DNA of 64,000 nt, from assembly GCF_000716715.1 (NCBI RefSeq), contig NZ_JNYJ01000001.1, positions 248,001 through 312,000 of the forward strand, in the 5' to 3' direction. A program made the translations under genes and the position numbers. This stretch comes from Dactylosporangium aurantiacum. GTDB lineage: Bacteria; Actinomycetota; Actinomycetes; Mycobacteriales; Micromonosporaceae. Shown in pieces: positions 8,107 through 17,200 of the stretch. Position 1 is the stretch's first letter; every line of letters starts with the position of its first letter. The notes below the pieces were generated by a model, which saw only the letters and a list, made by a program, of their open reading frames with translations, was not told the origin of the DNA and did not search any database.

Positions 8107-8282
8107 GCGGCCAGCGCAGCGGCTCGGGCCGCGAACCGTGGGTTCAGTGTGGGGTCGCGGCGGCGCCGGAGCGCAGCGGAGGTGGCGGCGTGAGCGGCCA
8201 GCGCAGCGGCTCGGGCCGCGAACCGTGGGTTCAGTGTGTGGGCTCGCGGCGGCGCCGGAGCGCAGCGGAGGTGGCGGCGTGA
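8103..8282 (+). CDS. Repeat-encoded mini-ORF 1 (coupling ORF)
   Basis: 59 codons from GTG 8103, which overlaps the kinase stop (GTGA), to TGA 8280-8282. It reads through repeat units 1 and 2; the 87-base first unit keeps frame and the 89-base second unit breaks it. The product is Gly/Ser/Arg-rich with no recognisable domain. Its stop overlaps the next GTG at 8279. It may be translated only to carry ribosomes towards the response regulator. Expression is inferred from the overlaps and RBS, not demonstrated. Confidence 0.3.
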   Translation: MSGQRSGSGREPWVQCGVAAAPERSGGGGVSGQRSGSGREPWVQCVGSRRRRSAAEVAA

Positions 8283-8329
8283 GCGGCCAGCGCGGCGGCT
8301 TGGGCGCGGCCGGTGGGGTGTGCCGGTGA
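8279..8329 (+). CDS. Repeat-encoded mini-ORF 2 (coupling ORF)
   Basis: 16 codons (VSGQRGGLGAAGGVCR) from GTG 8279, preceded by GGAGGTGG at 8267-8274, to TGA 8327-8329. The stop overlaps the response-regulator start GTG 8326 as GTGA. This gives translational coupling into the regulator and also supports GTG 8326 as its start. Too short to have a function of its own. Confidence 0.3.
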   Translation: MSGQRGGLGAAGGVCR

Positions 8330-8931
8330 TCCGGGTGCTGCTGGCGGAGGACCAGGGCATGATGCGTGGCGCCCTCGCCCTGCTGCTCGGCCTGGAGCCC
8401 GACCTCGACGTGGTGGCGCAGGTCGCGACCGGCGACCAGGTCGTGCCGGTCGCGGTGCGGGAGCGGCCCGACGTGGCGTTGCTGGACATCGAGATGCCCG
8501 GCGGCGACGGGATCACCGCGACCGCGCAGCTGCGCCGGCGGTTGCCGGGCTGCCGGGTGCTGATCCTGACGACGTTCGGGCGGCCCGGGTACCTGCGCCG
8601 CGCGATGGAGGCGGGGGCGAGCGGTTTCCTGGTGAAGGACGGCCCGGTCGAGGAGCTGGCGGCGGCGGTGCGCCAGGTGCACGCCGGTGGGCGGGTCGTC
8701 GACCCGGCCCTCGCCGCGGCCGCCCTCGCCGCCGGGCCCGACCCGCTCACCGACCGGGAGCGTGACGTGCTGCGCGAGTCGGCGGGCGGCGCGACCGTCG
8801 CCGACATCGCCGCCCGGCTGCGGCTGTCGGAGAGCACGGTGCGCAACTACCTGTCGGCGGCGATCACCAAGACGGGCACCCGCAACCGCATCGAGGCCGT
8901 CGGGGTGGCCCAGTCCAACGGCTGGCTGTGA
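8326..8931 (+). CDS. NarL/LuxR-family response regulator
   Basis: 201 residues. Receiver domain with acidic pair E8-D9, phospho-acceptor D54 (LLDIEMPGGDG), a Thr in LILTTFGR and a Lys in FLVKDGP. C-terminal LuxR-type HTH (LTDRERDVLRESAGGATVADIAARL, then SESTVRNYLSAAITK; quoted in part). It is the partner of the DesK-type kinase and probably controls the ABC operon at 5332. GTG 8326 was chosen over GTG 8320 because it matches the family start MIRVLLAEDQ and forms a GTGA overlap with a repeat-encoded mini-ORF. Confidence 0.92.
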   Translation: MIRVLLAEDQGMMRGALALLLGLEPDLDVVAQVATGDQVVPVAVRERPDVALLDIEMPGGDGITATAQLRRRLPGCRVLILTTFGRPGYLRRAMEAGASGFLVKDGPVEELAAAVRQVHAGGRVVDPALAAAALAAGPDPLTDRERDVLRESAGGATVADIAARLRLSESTVRNYLSAAITKTGTRNRIEAVGVAQSNGWL

Positions 8932-8950
8932 TCCGGCCCCCGGCGTCCGG

Positions 8951-10045
8951 TCACGCCGCCGGTCTGGTGGCCGCGGCGGCGCCGGTCGGGCCGTGCCGCT
9001 GCCAGTGCCGCAGCATCGGCGCGGCGTCCCAGCCCAACTCGCGGGAGCGGTACTCGGCGTCCGCGCACCGCGCCGTCCAGCTGCGCGCCGCCGTGCCGGG
9101 CGGCTGCTCCGTGGGCCGGTCGCGGGGCAGCAGCTCGTCGCGCAGGTCCTGCAGGACGCGGATCGAGTGCTCGAACGCGGGCACCTCCCGGTCGCGGTCG
9201 CTGAGCGCCGCCATCCAGTCCACGTCGCGGCCGTCGCAGACGGTGCAGGCGCAGCCGAACAGCTCCGGGTCCGGGCGGCCACGGTGCGCCCTGGCGATGG
9301 CGCCGATGCGGCGGTACGACAGCGTGGGGCGGAACACGGCCGACGGCGCCACGGGGCGGAACCCGTGCGGGCGCGCGCCGGGCCGGGGCGGCGGCGTGCG
9401 GGGCGTGAGGTGGCGCAGGCCGGCCACGGTGCCGACGGCGGCGGCGACCGCGCCGTGGCACAGCGCGCCGAGCGCCGACACGTCGCAGCGCAGCAGCAGC
9501 GTCGGCACCCCGCAGCCGAGCACCGCGAGGAGCCCTTCGACGACGCCGGGGAGGGCGAACGGGTCGCGGCCGGCCTCCAGGACGAGCGCCACGGGCACGC
9601 CGGCGGCGCGGATGTGGCCGGTCAGGACGGTGCGGTGCAGCCGGTCCTGCAGCCAGGCCGGGTGCAGCGGCAGGACGGCGATCGTGCCGGGCAGCACGGC
9701 GGTGCGGTGCAGGATGCCGGCGAGGCCCGGCTCGTCGCCGCTGTCGACGTACCCGGAGTCGGTGAGCACCGGCAGCCCCAGCTCCCGCTGCCGGCGCAGC
9801 CACCGCGGGTTGAACGGCGCGCTCGCCGGCAGCCGCGCCTGCCCCGCGTAACGGGCCGCGTCCAGCAGCAGCGGCGCCTCGAACCTGCGCTGGCGCAGCA
9901 GGTACGCGGCGGTGGCGAGCAGGCCCGCCTCGTCGCGCTGGTGCGGCGACACGACCAGGCCCGCGCCGGGCCGCTCGGCGACCGGCGCGCAGCGCAGCGC
10001 CTGGTTGGCCGAGCAGTGCACCAGCAGCGTGCCGTCGGTGATCAT
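8951..10045 (-). CDS. tRNA-guanine transglycosylase-like TIM-barrel protein
   Basis: 364 residues, not a standard Tgt. Features that recall the TGT superfamily: VLTDSGYV in the position of the catalytic TDSGGF loop; FGCACTVC, a CxCxxC zinc-ligand pattern near residues 285-290; and a His about 24 residues later (EHSIRVLQDLRDEL, compare the H-N-L motif of TGTs), giving C3H zinc ligation. Such proteins exchange guanine in tRNA, or 7-deazaguanine in DNA (DpdA). No queuosine or preQ0 synthesis gene is nearby, so the substrate is unclear. ATG 10045 was chosen; a longer frame to 10111 runs through a palindrome-rich promoter. It lies downstream of, and on the same strand as, the subtilase. Family call tentative. 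Confidence 0.45.
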   Translation of the reverse strand: MITDGTLLVHCSANQALRCAPVAERPGAGLVVSPHQRDEAGLLATAAYLLRQRRFEAPLLLDAARYAGQARLPASAPFNPRWLRRQRELGLPVLTDSGYVDSGDEPGLAGILHRTAVLPGTIAVLPLHPAWLQDRLHRTVLTGHIRAAGVPVALVLEAGRDPFALPGVVEGLLAVLGCGVPTLLLRCDVSALGALCHGAVAAAVGTVAGLRHLTPRTPPPRPGARPHGFRPVAPSAVFRPTLSYRRIGAIARAHRGRPDPELFGCACTVCDGRDVDWMAALSDRDREVPAFEHSIRVLQDLRDELLPRDRPTEQPPGTAARSWTARCADAEYRSRELGWDAAPMLRHWQRHGPTGAAAATRPAA

Positions 10046-10067
10046 GGCATTCGTCGGTCCCGTCACT

Positions 10068-10121
10068 ATTGGTACATCGATCGTAACCAATGGTGCGGGA
10101 TTCACGAACATTCACGTTCGT
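10068..10121 (-). promoter_or_regulatory. Two inverted repeats upstream of the TGT-like gene
   Basis: In the 125-base gap between the subtilase and the TGT-like gene, ATTGGT (10068-10073) and ACCAAT (10086-10091) flank a 12-base partly symmetric core. ACGAAC (10104-10109) and GTTCGT (10116-10121) form a second perfect dyad, which also contains a 10-base-spaced direct repeat of TTCACG (10101 and 10111). The stretch is much richer in A+T than its surroundings. It probably holds promoter and operator of the TGT-like gene; no clear -35/-10 pair was identified. Confidence 0.4.
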
Positions 10122-10170
10122 ACGTGTGTGCCATCTGGAGAACCGGCCGCCGCCGCGGCCGGCGCCCCCG

Positions 10171-11343
10171 TCAGTGCAGGGCCGGGTAACCGCCCAGCGG
10201 GGTGCTCTGCGCCCCGGCGCGGACCGCGGCGGCCGCGGCGGCCACCGAGCCGGCCGTCGCCACCCGGTCGACGATCGCGGCGACGACCTTCGGCGTGGCG
10301 AACGACGTGCCGCTCCACGCCGCCCAGCCGCTGCCGAACGACGCGTGGTGGATGTACGTGCTGACGACGTCGGCACCGGGTGCGGCGAGGCTCACCCACG
10401 GGCCGGTGTTGCTCCACTCGCAGATCGCGGTGCCGTCGTGCGCCGCGACCGCGAGGACCTGCGCCGCCCAGCCCGCGGTGTCCGCGGTGAACGCGGCCGG
10501 CCAGAACGGCCGGTCACCGTCGCCGTTGTTGCCGGCGGCGGCGACCACGACCCGGTCACCGCCGGACAGGAACGCCTGCAGCGCGGCGGACAGCGCCACC
10601 GGCGGCAGGTCACCGACGGTGTACCCGCCGAGGGACAGGTTGAGCACGTCGGTGTCGGTGAGGCCGGTGATCGCGGCGGCGAGGTCGGCCTCGGTGCACA
10701 CGCCGAAGCTGTCGAGGATCTTCACGATGCGCACCTGCGCGCCGGTGGTGCCCTGCGCGACGATCCCGGCGATGAAGTTCGCGTGGCCGACGTCGGAGTC
10801 GAGCATGCCGTCGGCGTCGCCGTCCAGCACCGTCTCGTGGTTCTCCGGCGTGGCGGTGTAGCAACCGGCCGGCAGCGGGCTGTCCAGCCAGATGCCGGTG
10901 TCCATCACCACCACCCGTACCGGCGCGGTGGTCTGCGGCGACGGGACCAGCTTCGCCGGCGGGGCGTCGACGGCGACCGGCGGGCCGAACGGGCCGCCGT
11001 GCTCGTGCGGGGTGGACATGAACACGTGGTTGGCCCCGGCGACCGAACCCGCCGGCAGCTGCCCGCGCAGCCGGCGCACGGCGCCGGCGACGTCCAGGCC
11101 GGACGCGCGCAGCCGGCGCAGCCCCGCCGCCGGCTCGTCCTCGGTGATCTCGCTGCTGCGGTGGCCGAGACCGGTCAGGGTGCGGTGCGCGAGCGCGGTG
11201 CCGGAGTCCTGGACCAGGATCTCGTCGGCGACGAACCGCACCGTGCGGCCGGCGTGCGTCTCCGTGCGCAGCCACGGCAGGCCCGACAGGCGCTCGTCGC
11301 GGGTCTGCAGCCACCGTTCCAGACGTTCCCGTGCAACGGACAT
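10171..11343 (-). CDS. S8 family subtilisin-like serine protease, apparently cytosolic
   Basis: 390 residues. The catalytic triad is readable: D148 (VVVMDTGI), H187 (GHANFIAGI) and S347 (WSGTSFATP), with the oxyanion Asn in AAAGNNGD (about 272). Residues 1-140 form a pro-/N-terminal region starting MSVARERLERWLQ, with no signal peptide or membrane segment, so it likely acts inside the cell, unlike most subtilases. An RBS, GAGGAG (complement of 11349-11354), sits 5 bases before ATG 11343. It is divergent from the TPR-CHAT protease gene with 112 bases between. CHAT proteins and cytosolic subtilases co-occur in predicted bacterial conflict modules; a shared pathway is inferred here from position. 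Confidence 0.88.
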   Translation of the reverse strand: MSVARERLERWLQTRDERLSGLPWLRTETHAGRTVRFVADEILVQDSGTALAHRTLTGLGHRSSEITEDEPAAGLRRLRASGLDVAGAVRRLRGQLPAGSVAGANHVFMSTPHEHGGPFGPPVAVDAPPAKLVPSPQTTAPVRVVVMDTGIWLDSPLPAGCYTATPENHETVLDGDADGMLDSDVGHANFIAGIVAQGTTGAQVRIVKILDSFGVCTEADLAAAITGLTDTDVLNLSLGGYTVGDLPPVALSAALQAFLSGGDRVVVAAAGNNGDGDRPFWPAAFTADTAGWAAQVLAVAAHDGTAICEWSNTGPWVSLAAPGADVVSTYIHHASFGSGWAAWSGTSFATPKVVAAIVDRVATAGSVAAAAAAVRAGAQSTPLGGYPALH

Positions 11344-11455
11344 GCTCGCTCCTCAAACGATCACAGTGCTTCGCGGTCGGTTTCCGTGTACGCACCCATC
11401 ATCAGACGGACCGCTGACATGAGTCGCCGCCGCCCGGCCGTGATACACATCGGGG

Positions 11456-14221
11456 GTGTTCTCCACCGCCGACGAGCTGGCGCAGCGGCTGTTGCCGGTC
11501 GTGATGGCCGACCCCGGCAAGGCCAGGGCGCTCGCCGACGCGGCGCTGCGCGACGCGCTGCGCGGCGGCGACCACGCGGCGCAGGCGGTGGCGCTGCGCA
11601 CGCTCGGGCTGGCCGCCCGCGCCCGGCACGACGCGGCGGACGCCGCCCGGCACCTGCGCGCGTCGATCGCGGTCGCCCGCCGGCACCGCCTTACGCAGTA
11701 CGAGGCGGAGGCGCGGATGAGCCACGCCCTCATCCTCGACGACCTCGGCCGCCCCACCGCGGCGCTGCGCGAGATCGACCGGGCCATGGCGGACCTGCAG
11801 GGGCAGCGCCGGGCCCGGGCCACGATGCAGCGGGCCCTGATCCTGCGCCGGCTCGGCTTCGACCGGGAGGCGATGCAGCTGTACCGGGCGGCGCTGCGCG
11901 CGTTCCGCCAGTCCGGCGACGCGGTCTGGGAGGCCCGGACGCTGACCAACCGCGGGGTGCTGCACGGGTACCGCGGCAACCTGCGCCTCGCCGAGGCCGA
12001 CCTGCGCGCCGCGCAGGCGCTGTACAACCGGCTCGGGATGGCGACCGCCGCCGCGCAGGTCGAGCACAACCTCGGGTTCGTCGCGGCGCAGGCCGGTGAC
12101 GTGCCGACCGCCCTGGCCCGCTACGACCGGGCCCACGACCGGCTGTGGAACACCGGCGTCGACGCGGTCAGCCTGCTCGACCGCGCGGACCTGCTGCTGT
12201 CGGTGCGGCTGCTGCCCGAGGCGGACACCGCGATCCGCGCCGCCATCGCCGCCTGCACCGACGGGCACCTGGACTCGATCCTCGGCCAGGCGCACCTGAT
12301 GATGGCCCGGCTCGCCCTCGCCGCGGGCCCGTCGCGGGCCGCCGAGTCGAAGGCCGCGGCGGCCGCCGCCCGCAAGGTGTTCACCCGCCAGCGGCGCGGC
12401 GTGTGGATCGCCCGGGCCAGGGTCGCCGAGCTCGCCGCGGTCGTCGCGTCCGGCCGGGCGCACCGCGGCACGCTGCGCGACCTGACCACCGCCGGGCGGG
12501 CCCTGGTCGCGGCCGGCTGGCCGCACCCGGGCTGGGAGGCGCTGCTGGACGCCGCGCAGCTCGCCGTCGACCTCGGCGCCCGCGACACCGCCGCGGAGCT
12601 GCTCGCCGAGGCCGCCCCCGCGGCGAAGCTCGGGCCGGCGCCGCTGCGGGTGCGCTGGTCGCACGTGCGCGCCCGGCTCGCCCTCGCCCGCGGCGCCACC
12701 GCGGAGGCGGCCCGGGCCGCGACCGCCGGGCTGCGGGTCGCCGACGAGTACCGGGCCAGCCTCGGCGCGACCGAGCTGCGGGTCCGCGGCAGCGTCGAGG
12801 CGGCGGCCCTGGCCGGGCTGCGGCTGCGGCTCGCCCTCGACCACGGCGGCCCGCGCGAGGCCCTCACCTGGGCGCAGCGGTGCCGGTCCGCGGCGCTGTC
12901 GCTGCCGCCCACCCACCCGTCCAGCGACCCGGTCGTGGCCCGGCACCTCAGCGAGCTGCGCCGCATCACCGGCGAGCTGGCCGCCGCGCCGGCCGGGCCG
13001 CAGCGCGCCGGGCGGCTGCTGCGCCGGCAGCGGTCCCTGGAGGCGGAGATCCGCCGCCGCTCGTGGCGGGTGCCGGGCTCCGGGCCGACCGCGCGGACCG
13101 ACGTGCCGTTCGCCGACCTCGTCGCGGCGCTGGACGGGCGGGTGCTGCTGGAGCTGCTCGCGATCGACGGGGTGCTGCACGCGCTCGTGGTGTCGCCCGG
13201 GCGCCGGGCCGCTTCCGGTGCCGGTGCGGCTTCCGGCGCCGGTTCTGGTGCCGGTTCTGGTGCCGGTTCTGGTGCTGCTTCCGGCGCCGGTTCTGGTGCT
13301 GCTTCCGGTGCTGCTTCCGGGGCCGCTGTTCGGGTCGCGCACCGGGTGGTCGGGGCGATCGCGCCGGTCGCGAGGGAGCTGGAGCACCTGCGGATCGCGT
13401 TGAGCGGGCAGATCCTCGGCCACGGCGGCACCAGCGCCGGCCGGGTCGCCCGCGGCGTCGAGGCCCTCGACCGGCTGCTGCTCGACCCGGTCGCCGACCT
13501 CATCGGCGACGCCGGCCCGATGGTGCTGGTCCCGACCGGGGCGCTGCACGCGATGCCGTGGGCGATGCTGCCGCGGCTGCGGGGGCGCCCGACGACCGTC
13601 GCCCCGTCCGCCGCCATCTGGTGGCGGGTCGCGACCCAGCCGGCGGTCGAGGGCCCCACCGTGCTCGTCGGCGCGCCGTCCGCGGCGCAGGCGGCCGACG
13701 AGGTCGAGCAGATCGCCGCCGACGAGCGCGCCGCCGGGCGGCCCGCGCCGGCGGTCCTCGCCGGTGAACGGGCCCGGGTCGGGCCGGCGCTGGCCGCCCT
13801 CGACGGGGCCGCGATCGGGCACATCGCCTCGCACGGCGAGTTCCGGGTGGACAACCCGCTGTTCTCGTTCCTCATGCTGGCCGACGGCCCGCTGACCGTG
13901 TACGACCTGTCCGTCCTGCGCCGCCCGCCGGCGCTGCTGGTGCTGTCCGGCTGCGACACCGGCCTGGCCGACGTGCACCCGGGCGACGAGCTCATGGGCC
14001 TCGTCTCGGCGCTGCTGAACATGGGCACCGCCACCGTCGTGGCGAGCACGGGACCCGTCGACGACGGCGCGACCAGGCTGCTGATGCGCGACCTGTACGC
14101 CCACCTCGGCGCCGGTCACCGGCCGGCGGCGGCCCTGGCGATGGCGCAGTCGGCGGCGCAGGCCCTCCCGCCGGCGCTGCGGGCCAGCACCGACAGCTTC
14201 GTGTGCTTCGGGGCCGGCTGA
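11456..14221 (+). CDS. TPR-CHAT caspase-like protease
   Basis: 921 residues. Residues 1 to about 560 are alpha-helical TPR-like repeats (for example RATMQRALILRRLGFDREAMQLYRAAL; quoted in part). A Gly/Ala/Ser hinge at about 583-625 is encoded by 12-base repeats (13208-13330). The C-terminal CHAT domain has catalytic His793 (HIASHGEF) and Cys833 (LSGCDTGL) followed by GDELMGLVSALLNMGT, the standard CHAT continuation. CHAT enzymes are caspase-clan proteases cleaving specific targets, often in defence or cell-death pathways. GTG 11456 was taken as start (no good RBS; TACACAT lies just upstream, so possibly leaderless). It is divergent from a cytosolic subtilase, a candidate substrate or partner. 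Confidence 0.9.
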   Translation: MFSTADELAQRLLPVVMADPGKARALADAALRDALRGGDHAAQAVALRTLGLAARARHDAADAARHLRASIAVARRHRLTQYEAEARMSHALILDDLGRPTAALREIDRAMADLQGQRRARATMQRALILRRLGFDREAMQLYRAALRAFRQSGDAVWEARTLTNRGVLHGYRGNLRLAEADLRAAQALYNRLGMATAAAQVEHNLGFVAAQAGDVPTALARYDRAHDRLWNTGVDAVSLLDRADLLLSVRLLPEADTAIRAAIAACTDGHLDSILGQAHLMMARLALAAGPSRAAESKAAAAAARKVFTRQRRGVWIARARVAELAAVVASGRAHRGTLRDLTTAGRALVAAGWPHPGWEALLDAAQLAVDLGARDTAAELLAEAAPAAKLGPAPLRVRWSHVRARLALARGATAEAARAATAGLRVADEYRASLGATELRVRGSVEAAALAGLRLRLALDHGGPREALTWAQRCRSAALSLPPTHPSSDPVVARHLSELRRITGELAAAPAGPQRAGRLLRRQRSLEAEIRRRSWRVPGSGPTARTDVPFADLVAALDGRVLLELLAIDGVLHALVVSPGRRAASGAGAASGAGSGAGSGAGSGAASGAGSGAASGAASGAAVRVAHRVVGAIAPVARELEHLRIALSGQILGHGGTSAGRVARGVEALDRLLLDPVADLIGDAGPMVLVPTGALHAMPWAMLPRLRGRPTTVAPSAAIWWRVATQPAVEGPTVLVGAPSAAQAADEVEQIAADERAAGRPAPAVLAGERARVGPALAALDGAAIGHIASHGEFRVDNPLFSFLMLADGPLTVYDLSVLRRPPALLVLSGCDTGLADVHPGDELMGLVSALLNMGTATVVASTGPVDDGATRLLMRDLYAHLGAGHRPAAALAMAQSAAQALPPALRASTDSFVCFGAG
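13208..13330 (+). repeat. 12-base microsatellite encoding the CHAT hinge
   Basis: Imperfect iterations of GGTGCCGGTTCT and variants (GGTGCTGCTTCC, GGCGCCGGTTCT) encode a run of Ala/Gly/Ser between the TPR and CHAT parts. All changes stay in frame. The T-ending wobble codons contrast with the C/G bias of the flanking coding sequence, which points to recent expansion by slippage. Confidence 0.85.
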
Positions 14222-14297
14222 GCCCGTCCCGGACTTTGTGAAATTTTCTCCGGTTCGGCTGGCGGAAGTGTCGGACCCCGGCTCTACGATGTGCCGC

Positions 14298-17200
14298 ATG
14301 CGTCGCCCGTGGACCCCGTTGAGCGCAGCCGTGGTGCTGCTGGTGCTGGGCGCGCTCGTCGCCTGGGGCGTCGGCGGCGCGCTCGGCCTGTCGTTCCGTC
14401 CGGTGGCCGTGCCGGCCGAGCGGGCCGCCGCCGCGCCGGTGACGCCTCTCGTGCCGCCGCCGCGGATCGGCGCGATCACGCACGACATGCCCGGCGACCC
14501 GCGGCTCGCCCTGGCCGCCGCGGCGGTCGCCGACGCGCTCGTCCAGCGCGGCCTGCCCCGCCCCGCGGTCGGCGCCGCACCCGTCGACGGCGCCGCCGGC
14601 GCGACGCTGCGGGTCACCGTCGGCGGGGCGCCGCCCGGCCCGTCGCCGGAGGCCTACCGGCTGGGCGGCGACGCCGCCGGGATCACCCTGGAGGCCGCCG
14701 GGGTGAGCGGCGCCGTCACCGGGCTGTATGCGGTCGCCGACCGGATCCGCTCCGGCGTGGCGGTGCTGCCCGCCGACGGGCCCGCGGTGTTCGCGCCGCG
14801 GCTGGGCCTGCGGCTCACCGACGCCGGCTCCGTCGGCCGCGAGCCGGACCCGGCCGCGTTCACTGCCGGCACCGACTATTCGCTCAACACCGACGTGGTC
14901 GGCGGGGCGCTGCTGCCGGCGGCGCCGTGGGTCGACCGGGCCGCCGTCGACCGGATCGCCGGGCAGTTCCGGCAGTTCGTCGAGCACTCGCTCGCCCAGG
15001 GGTATAACGGCGTGGTCGTCCCCGGCTTCCTGGAGTACGTGACGTTCGCCCGCGTCGGCGACGGGCACGCCGTCTACCCGGCCGGCGACGAGCACATCGC
15101 CCGCGCCGAGGCGCTCGTCGCCGCGTTCGCCCCCGTGTTCCGCCACGCCGCCGACCTCGGCATGCGGGTCTACCTGCTCACCGACATGCTGGCCGTGTCG
15201 CCGCCGCTGGAGCGCTACCTGCAGCGGCAGTTCGGCGGGCTCGCCGTCGAGGATCCGCGGTTCTGGCAGGTGTATCAGCTGGGCCTGGCCGAGCTGTTCA
15301 CGTCGATGCCGTTCGTCGCGGGGCTCATGGTCCGCATCGGCGAGGGCGGCGACGTCTACGCGCAGTCCGGCTGGGACTACTCGTCCAAGCTCGCGGTCAC
15401 CGGCGTCGGCGCCGTGCGCGCCATGCTGCGGGCGCTGCTGGACACCGCCGGCGCCGCCGGCAAGGAGGTCATCTTCCGCACCTGGACCGTCGGCGTCGGC
15501 GCCGTCGGAGACCTGCACACCAACGCGGCGTCCTACGCCGAGGTCCTCGGCGGTGTCGACGACCCGCACCTCATCGTGTCGACGAAGTACACCCTCGGCG
15601 ACTTCTACAGCCACCTGCCGTTCAACGACACATTGGAGTCCGGCGCGCACCGGCGGATCGTGGAGTTCCAGGGCCGGCGGGAGTTCGAGGGCTTCGGGGC
15701 GCTGCCCAACGACCTGACCGGGCTGCACCAGCAGGCGCTGCGCCGGTTCCTCGCCGCCAACCCGCACGTCGAGGGCGTCTGGACGTGGACGCAGGACGGC
15801 GGCCCGCTGCGCGCCGGGCCGATGTCGCTCTACCTGCGGACCGGCTTCTGGCAGCTCTACGACCTCAACGCCTACACCCTCGGCCGGCTGGCGCTGGACC
15901 CGGACACGCCGGCGGAGCGGTTGACCGCCGACTGGGTCCGGCAGACGTTCTCGACCGACCCGGCGACGGTCGCCGCCGTCTGCGAGATGCTCGCGCTGTC
16001 CCGGGAGGCGGTGACGAAGGGTCTCTACATCGGCGCGTACGCGGACCGGTCCGTGCGCGCCCTCGGCCTCGAGCCGCCACCGATGATGTGGATCTTCGAG
16101 TGGGACATCGTCACCGGCGACTCGGCGGCCCTGGACAGCATCTACGCGGTGACCCGCGACGCGGGCGCCGCCGGTGGTGCCGCCGGCGCGGACCCGGTCG
16201 GCGCGGCGGTCGCGGAGGGGGAGCGGGCGGTGGAGCTCGCCGGCCGGATGCGGTCCCTGGTCGCGGACACCGACCCCGGCACGTGGCGCGACCCGGTGCT
16301 GCGCGCGAAGCTGGTCGACACGCTCACCTACGAGGCCGACCTGTTCACCACCCTCGGGGCGTACCGGGCCATGGTCCTGCGGCACGCGCAGTGGCTCGAC
16401 ACCGGCGACGGCGCCGCGCACGCCGCGTGGCGCGACGCCGAGCGCCGCTACCTCGCCGCCCGTGCGGCGCACGAGACCCGCTACGGCGGCGACGTGGACC
16501 TGCCGGCGTACAACTTCACCGCCGCCGACCTGGGCGCCGCCCGCGCCGACCGTGACCTGCCGATGGCCTGGCTGGCCCGGGCGCTGCTCGCGGCGCTCGC
16601 GGCGACCCTGGCCGCCTGCGCCCTGCTCGCCCGCCGCACCCGCCGCCCCGGCGGTTCCGGCGACCCCGGCGACCCCGGCGGCTCCGGCGGCTCCGGCCGG
16701 TTCGGCGACTCCGGCCGGTTCGGCGGGGGAGGGTTGCGGGCGTTGTGGATCGGCGCGACGCGGCCGTGGCGGCTCGCCGACCTCGTTGCCCTGGGGGGTC
16801 CGGTGTCCACCTTGGACACTCCGGCGGCCGGCGGCGCGGACGACGGCGGGCCGGACGGCAGGTCGAGCGGCGGGCCGGCCGGCGGGTCGGGCCGGTATGC
16901 GCCGACGCGCGCCGACCGGGTCGTGGTGGTCGCCGTGCCTGCGGTGGCCCTGGTCGCGAGCCGCCTGGTGTTCACCTGGTTCGCGGCGCCCGCGCACCTG
17001 CTCGTGACGCTCGGCGCGTGGCTGCTGTTCGCGGTGACCGCGAGGCTGCTGCTCGGCCGGCGGGACCCGTTCCGCCTGTGGGCCGCGATCGGCGGGGTCG
17101 CGCTGCTGCGCACCGTGCTGCTCCTGGCCGTCCTCGCGGTGCGCGGCCCCGGCCTGTACTGGCTGCGGTTCTGGACCGATCCGGCGGCCAGGTCGGTGTA

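Larger units (their letters stand above)
8103..8329 (+). repeat. Tandem 87-89 bp repeat carrying RBS and start codons, between kinase and regulator
   Basis: Unit starts are at 8103, 8190 and 8279 (periods 87 and 89 bases; the third copy is partial and diverges after about 25 bases). Each unit begins GTGAGCGGCCAGCG, and the boundary between units carries GGAGGTGG (8178-8185 and 8267-8274), a strong Shine-Dalgarno sequence 4 bases before the next GTG. The units therefore duplicate a complete translation-initiation module in the gap between two genes that normally abut. Confidence 0.85.

Noticed and set aside
14238..14297. Upstream ATG at 14238 for the GH67-like gene
   Set aside because: It would place the TACGAT promoter inside the coding region and add a non-signal N-terminus; ATG 14298 gives a proper signal anchor and leaderless spacing.
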